In this document: positions 60,548 to 64,000 of the stretch, piece after piece
How positions within the stretch are numbered: position 1 is the first letter of the stretch
Layout of the letters: every line of letters begins with the position of its first letter
Source: Robertmurraya sp. FSL R5-0851
Lineage (GTDB): Bacteria; Bacillota; Bacilli; Bacillales; Cytobacillaceae
Length of the DNA: 64,000 nt
Assembly (NCBI RefSeq): GCF_038002965.1
Contig: NZ_JBBOOE010000001.1
Location: 4,135,001-4,199,000, forward strand
Reading direction: 5' to 3'
The notes under the pieces: model-generated
Database searches by the model: none
Told to the model about the DNA's origin: nothing
What the model saw: only the letters and a program-made list of their open reading frames with translations
Position numbers and translations under genes: made by a program

Positions 60548-61102
60548 CTAAATCACTTCTAAAACTCTTCCCTTAAAGCTCTCATACACATATGACCAAA
60601 GGGATTTGTCTTCAACATAGCTTTTTCTTAATGTGCCAAAAACTTCTTTTTGTTTTTCCGCAAAAGATGGGTCTTCTTTGTCTGGCAGAGTCGCACGTAG
60701 CTCGTCCACCATTTGTTGAACTTCCGGTGCACGTGGTCCCCATTTTCCCACTAACTCACCTTGCTCATTTAAAATCAAAATCATGGGAATCGCACGTCCG
60801 CCGTTCGTTAGGTGGCGGTCAATCAAATCCGTGTCAGCGTCACGTAGGGTAACCCGCATATCAATATCTGCCGCTTCCGCTAATTTGCGAATGACTGGGT
60901 TAATCATCATCGCATCTCCACACCAATCTTCTGTAATCGTTAAGAAATGAAGGGAATGTTGTTTTAGTTTGTCAACCAACCCGTCTTCAGGTAATTGGAA
61001 TTGCTCATACACCGCAAAACTTTCCTCTTTTAATGTACTCATTTCGTCCATATACGCTTGAATCGACTTTCCTTCTTCGAAATATTGCTGTTCGGATTTC
61101 AT
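60548..61102 (-). CDS. Thioredoxin-like family protein
   Basis: A 184-residue cytosolic thioredoxin-fold protein. ITEDWCGDAMMINPVIRKL replaces the usual CxxC by WCGDA, keeping a single cysteine; GGRAIPMILILNEQGELVGK supplies the cis-Pro strand. Such proteins (Thioredoxin_9 type) are found in Bacillus; a redox or peroxidase role is inferred from the fold only. The single cysteine argues against a classical disulfide reductase. Confidence 0.82.
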   Translation of the reverse strand: MKSEQQYFEEGKSIQAYMDEMSTLKEESFAVYEQFQLPEDGLVDKLKQHSLHFLTITEDWCGDAMMINPVIRKLAEAADIDMRVTLRDADTDLIDRHLTNGGRAIPMILILNEQGELVGKWGPRAPEVQQMVDELRATLPDKEDPSFAEKQKEVFGTLRKSYVEDKSLWSYVYESFKGRVLEVI

Positions 61103-61145
61103 TCCTTACACCTCTCATCTATGATATGTACTTACTATACCAAAT

Positions 61146-61183
61146 AAAAGCAGTGTGATTCTTGTTAGAAGCACACTGCTTTT
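61146..61183. terminator. Terminator after the alpha/beta hydrolase gene
   Basis: Perfect stem AAAAGCAGTGTG/CACACTGCTTTT; flanking A/T tracts on both sides. Confidence 0.88.
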
Positions 61184-61188
61184 GGATT

Positions 61189-62514
61189 TTATTTAGATTG
61201 GTTTGCTAACCATTCCATAAGAGTAATTTCTTTTCCATCAATTGTTGTTTTTACGTCATTGTTGTACACGTAAATCCATGACCAGTGGCCGTTGTACTCG
61301 TATGGTGTACCGTCATCATTTTTGTATAAACCTGAAGTATCTACCACGTTATCGAATAAAGATAAGTGTACATTTGGCGCACCTGCAGCCACTAAACGCT
61401 CATAAGTTGGAACCGTATATCTGTTCACATCTACCACTGGATCGTTCGCAGCAGTAACAAACCATGTTGGTACGTTTTTCATGCCTTCAATTTGCTCTTT
61501 TGTAATGAGCGAATCCGCTAGTGCTTCGCAAGTTGGAATAGCAGCGGCGAAATACTCTGGATAGTCACGAATCATAAGCATCGTCATGTATCCACCATTA
61601 GAATCTCCACCAATATAAATACGGTCCGTGTCGATGTCTTTATTGCTAGACACATAGTCTTCGATCAAACTCATTAATGCATCTTCATATTTTGACGTTC
61701 CATCGCCAAAGCCCGTCTCGCCATCCATCCAGAACGTTGGTGTTTGAGGTGCTAACACATATGCTCCACCAAAGTAGGATTGAATGTCATCAGAAGCCCA
61801 GTTCACAGCCTTGTTTCCTGAAATCGGAATCGTTGGATCTGTTCCACCCTCACCTGCACCATGTAGCCAGATCACTAGAGGATTTTTCTTATTATCCTTC
61901 TTCGGCTCAAAATCTGCATAAGTTAGTGTCACATCGCCATATGTAGCTTCACCTGTAGAGAACTCATCCACTAGCTCTCTTACACCGCCGGAGAATGTAT
62001 CAATCGTTAAGCCAGAAATCTTTCCTGCTGGTGTGGCAATTGCCTTTTGCTGAGTAATTGTGTATTCATTATCTGTCCAATCATTAAAGCCTGTTTTCTG
62101 CCAATCATAGTTCATCGCCGTGCTTAACGGTACATTGGGACCAAATTCCATTTCTAATACCACGTATTTTCCTGTGGCCTTAGCTGGCTTTCCATTTTTA
62201 TCAGATACATAAGCTTTTGTTACTTTACGTTCACCTTGGTTTAACAATGGTTGTGCTAAACGAGGATCACTAATTTTTACATTCACATCAAATGTGTCCG
62301 TTGTTACAGATTTGACTGGAACTGGTCTTCCTAAATCCACAATCACCTTCGTAATGGCTGGACCCCAGTCTTCGATTTCTGTAACCGTTTGATAAGAGGT
62401 TGGTTGTGTTTTCATTTCCTTTGCCATCACTCCACTACTAAAAGAAAAAGTTGTACAAGCTACTATAGATAATAGAAATGCCTTCCTTGCTTGTTTCTTC
62501 ATTTTTTTAAACAA
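61189..62514 (-). CDS. Secreted alpha/beta hydrolase (esterase/peptidase-like)
   Basis: A 441-residue exported protein. Signal peptide about 1-31 (KKMKKQARKAF, hydrophobic core, VMA). Residues about 40-200 form an Ig/beta-type domain; the catalytic alpha/beta fold follows with oxyanion HGAGEGG (218-224), nucleophile Ser305 in GGDSNGG, Asp in TAANDPVVD and His in NGHWSWIY. It resembles secreted PHB-depolymerase/ferulate-esterase-type enzymes. Substrate unknown. The AraC gene upstream in the same direction may regulate it. Confidence 0.87.
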   Translation of the reverse strand: MFKKMKKQARKAFLLSIVACTTFSFSSGVMAKEMKTQPTSYQTVTEIEDWGPAITKVIVDLGRPVPVKSVTTDTFDVNVKISDPRLAQPLLNQGERKVTKAYVSDKNGKPAKATGKYVVLEMEFGPNVPLSTAMNYDWQKTGFNDWTDNEYTITQQKAIATPAGKISGLTIDTFSGGVRELVDEFSTGEATYGDVTLTYADFEPKKDNKKNPLVIWLHGAGEGGTDPTIPISGNKAVNWASDDIQSYFGGAYVLAPQTPTFWMDGETGFGDGTSKYEDALMSLIEDYVSSNKDIDTDRIYIGGDSNGGYMTMLMIRDYPEYFAAAIPTCEALADSLITKEQIEGMKNVPTWFVTAANDPVVDVNRYTVPTYERLVAAGAPNVHLSLFDNVVDTSGLYKNDDGTPYEYNGHWSWIYVYNNDVKTTIDGKEITLMEWLANQSK

Positions 62515-62602
62515 TGAAAATTCCTCCTACGAAATCAATTATTTAAGCGTTTACATTTTTGATTTTAGTAGGAATCATAGTTATCGTCTTGTCCTTTTCT
62601 AG

Positions 62603-63487
62603 CTAAAAAAACGTCAATTCTTGATTAGGTACTTTCGACTCCCTGCGATATTGACTAGGTGCAAGCTTATACACCGACTTAAATACTCTATTAAATGACT
62701 TCTCATTTGGAAAGCCATTTTTTAAAGCAATCTCTAGGATAGAAAGGTCGGTATTCACGAGATCACGGTGCGCATATTCCAGTCGAACGGCATTAATATA
62801 ATGCAATAGGGTGACACCAATATGCTTCGTGAAAAATCGAGATAAATATTCGGTTGTGATTCCAAATTCATTGGCAATCATCGTTAACGATAGTTTCTGT
62901 TGATAGTTTTCCTTAATAAAATCAAAAATCTGCGCCAATCGGTCCAGATGCTTTTTGGAATGAATATTCGGGTGACTTTCCTTAGGAACTTGGAAATATT
63001 TTAATAACACGTACAGTAATTCATATGATAATGCGGTTATTTTCACATAAGAAAAATGGTCTTTTTCTCTGTTCAAGTAGGCGTTTGTCATACGGTTTAG
63101 AATCATCCTTAGCTCTTGAAGCTGTTGAAGTCGGTCTTCGTCCCGCTCCCCAATCGACACACAATGAAAAGCCACTTCATCTATTTTTATTCCCTTTTCC
63201 TTTAATAACTCTGGAGGGATAAAGACCGATATCGCTTTTTGCCCCGTACCTCTATCAACCGTAAAGGAATGGATCGAGTTTGAATTAATGACCACAATAT
63301 CTCCTTCACGAGAGGTATAAGTCTTCCCATCTACATAAATCTCATCAATGGTTCCAGAAAGAACATAGGAGATTTCAATACTTTCATGCCAGTGATTTGG
63401 GATATATCCTGCTTCGTCCGATTCGTGATAAATGATCTTGATTGGAAAATGCCCTTCTGTTTCTACCCACTCATACGCGTATTCCAT
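62603..63487 (-). CDS. AraC-family regulator with N-terminal cupin
   Basis: A 294-residue regulator. The N-terminal cupin (about 15-90, HWHESIEISYVLSG, SREGDIVVINSNSIHSF) senses a small ligand, probably a sugar; the C-terminal double HTH has SLTMIANEFGITTEYLSRFF and SILEIALKNGFPNEKSFNRVF. Located between the esterase gene and manA, both same strand, suggesting carbohydrate-responsive control. Confidence 0.9.
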   Translation of the reverse strand: MEYAYEWVETEGHFPIKIIYHESDEAGYIPNHWHESIEISYVLSGTIDEIYVDGKTYTSREGDIVVINSNSIHSFTVDRGTGQKAISVFIPPELLKEKGIKIDEVAFHCVSIGERDEDRLQQLQELRMILNRMTNAYLNREKDHFSYVKITALSYELLYVLLKYFQVPKESHPNIHSKKHLDRLAQIFDFIKENYQQKLSLTMIANEFGITTEYLSRFFTKHIGVTLLHYINAVRLEYAHRDLVNTDLSILEIALKNGFPNEKSFNRVFKSVYKLAPSQYRRESKVPNQELTFF

Positions 63488-63509
63488 CTAATCCCTCCTC
63501 AACAAATAC

Positions 63510-63558
63510 AAAAAACCCAAATAAGTCTATCTACTAAAAGACCGCCTTATTTAGGTTT
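63510..63558 (-). terminator. Terminator of manA
   Basis: Stem AAACC-TAAATAAG/CTTATTTGGGTTT on the minus strand followed by TTTTGT. Confidence 0.75.
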
Positions 63559-63626
63559 CGCTCGGAAGCTGGAAAAATCCTCTTTTTTAGGAGAGTAAGA
63601 TTGCACTATAATGATAGAATGAACTA

Positions 63627-64000
63627 TTACCTATGAGAAACGATCAATTGGCACTGCCCTTTAATCTCAAACTCACCCATTCTGGCAGGAATAATTAGGT
63701 GAGCCCCCTTTGTTAACGGATAAGAAACCTCCTCATGAAAAAGCTCCCCGTCACCCTTAATAACGCTTACTAGCAAATAGTGTTCGTCCGCATGAAACGT
63801 GGCACAGCCTTTCACTTCCCATTGGAAGACAGAGAAAAACTCTGATTGAATAAAAGTGGTGATCGTCGCATCCCCTTTAGTATCCACTGTTATCCTCTTC
63901 TCCTCACTTTGATGAGGAATGTTTGTGACCATGAGTGCTTTTTCCAAATGAAGCTCACGTAAATTTCCCTGATCATCTCTCCGGCCATAGTCATACACTC
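63627..64000 (-). CDS. manA: Mannose-6-phosphate isomerase, C-terminal part (gene runs off the window)
   Basis: About 124 C-terminal codons of a class I phosphomannose isomerase; the N-terminal metal-site region lies beyond 64000. YDYGRRDDQGNLRELHLEKA, the tail strands FFSVFQWEVKG and KGAHLIIPARMGEFEIKG match Bacillus ManA C-termini. It interconverts fructose-6-P and mannose-6-P. The truncation is the window edge; the assignment rests on this C-terminal third only. Confidence 0.8.
   Translation of the reverse strand, partial: VYDYGRRDDQGNLRELHLEKALMVTNIPHQSEEKRITVDTKGDATITTFIQSEFFSVFQWEVKGCATFHADEHYLLVSVIKGDGELFHEEVSYPLTKGAHLIIPARMGEFEIKGQCQLIVSHR

Overview
The window is a chromosomal segment of a low-GC, endospore-forming member of the Bacillaceae. 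Evidence is an alpha/beta-type small acid-soluble spore protein, sigma-B- and SOS-type control sites, AGGAGG ribosome binding sites, and long synteny with Bacillus subtilis: whiA-glmR(yvcK)-yvcJ-yvcI-trxB-yvcD-hisIFAHBDGZ-yvoF-ppaX-yvoD-lgt-hprK, then yvlD-yvlB-yvlA and uvrA-uvrB-csbA. I cannot name the species from the sequence alone.

Layout. 1-25.7 kb is conserved core, almost all on the minus strand: the glmR/yvcJ group, thioredoxin reductase, the complete histidine operon, the HPr kinase/lipoprotein operon, a secreted alkaline phosphatase, the yvl envelope genes and nucleotide excision repair. 25.7-33 kb holds a spore protein, a GGDEF/EAL protein, a MarR/DoxX pair split by a MITE, a universal stress protein, and a probable Zur-controlled zinc-related permease pair. 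33-39.4 kb is a beta-glucoside locus (licT, bglH, bglP and a second bglH paralogue) with two LicT antiterminator/terminator leaders. 39.9-42.6 kb carries uppP, a CNNM/CBS protein and a MerR regulator. 42.66-46.04 kb is a nested transposon: an IS3-family element inside the transposase gene of another DDE element. 46.2-54.3 kb holds pncA, an NhaC-family transporter behind a T-box-like leader, catE with a divergent thiol-sensing HxlR regulator, a frameshifted DoxX gene, arsRBC, and a divergent second ArsR with two tiny cysteine proteins. 54.4-64 kb holds lmrAB, an AAHS transporter/MetE-like operon with a divergent LysR gene, stress and thioredoxin-like proteins, a secreted alpha/beta hydrolase, an AraC regulator and the end of manA.

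Unusual structure lies mainly between genes. (1) Three unrelated-sequence tandem arrays (29.9, 39.4 and 53.7 kb) share a 52-bp unit length, equal to five helical turns, and each unit can form a small hairpin. (2) Three dispersed 71-72-bp imperfect palindromes lie in or beside the his and lgt operons; they share a core but have different, self-complementary outer arms. (3) Two MITE-like elements of 186-198 bp have AGGCT ends and exact 6-bp target duplications, and each sits 26-27 bp upstream of a start codon. (4) Four ATCAA-N5/6-TTGAT operators link the second ArsR regulator to two small CC-motif proteins. These four are the best candidates for undescribed biology.
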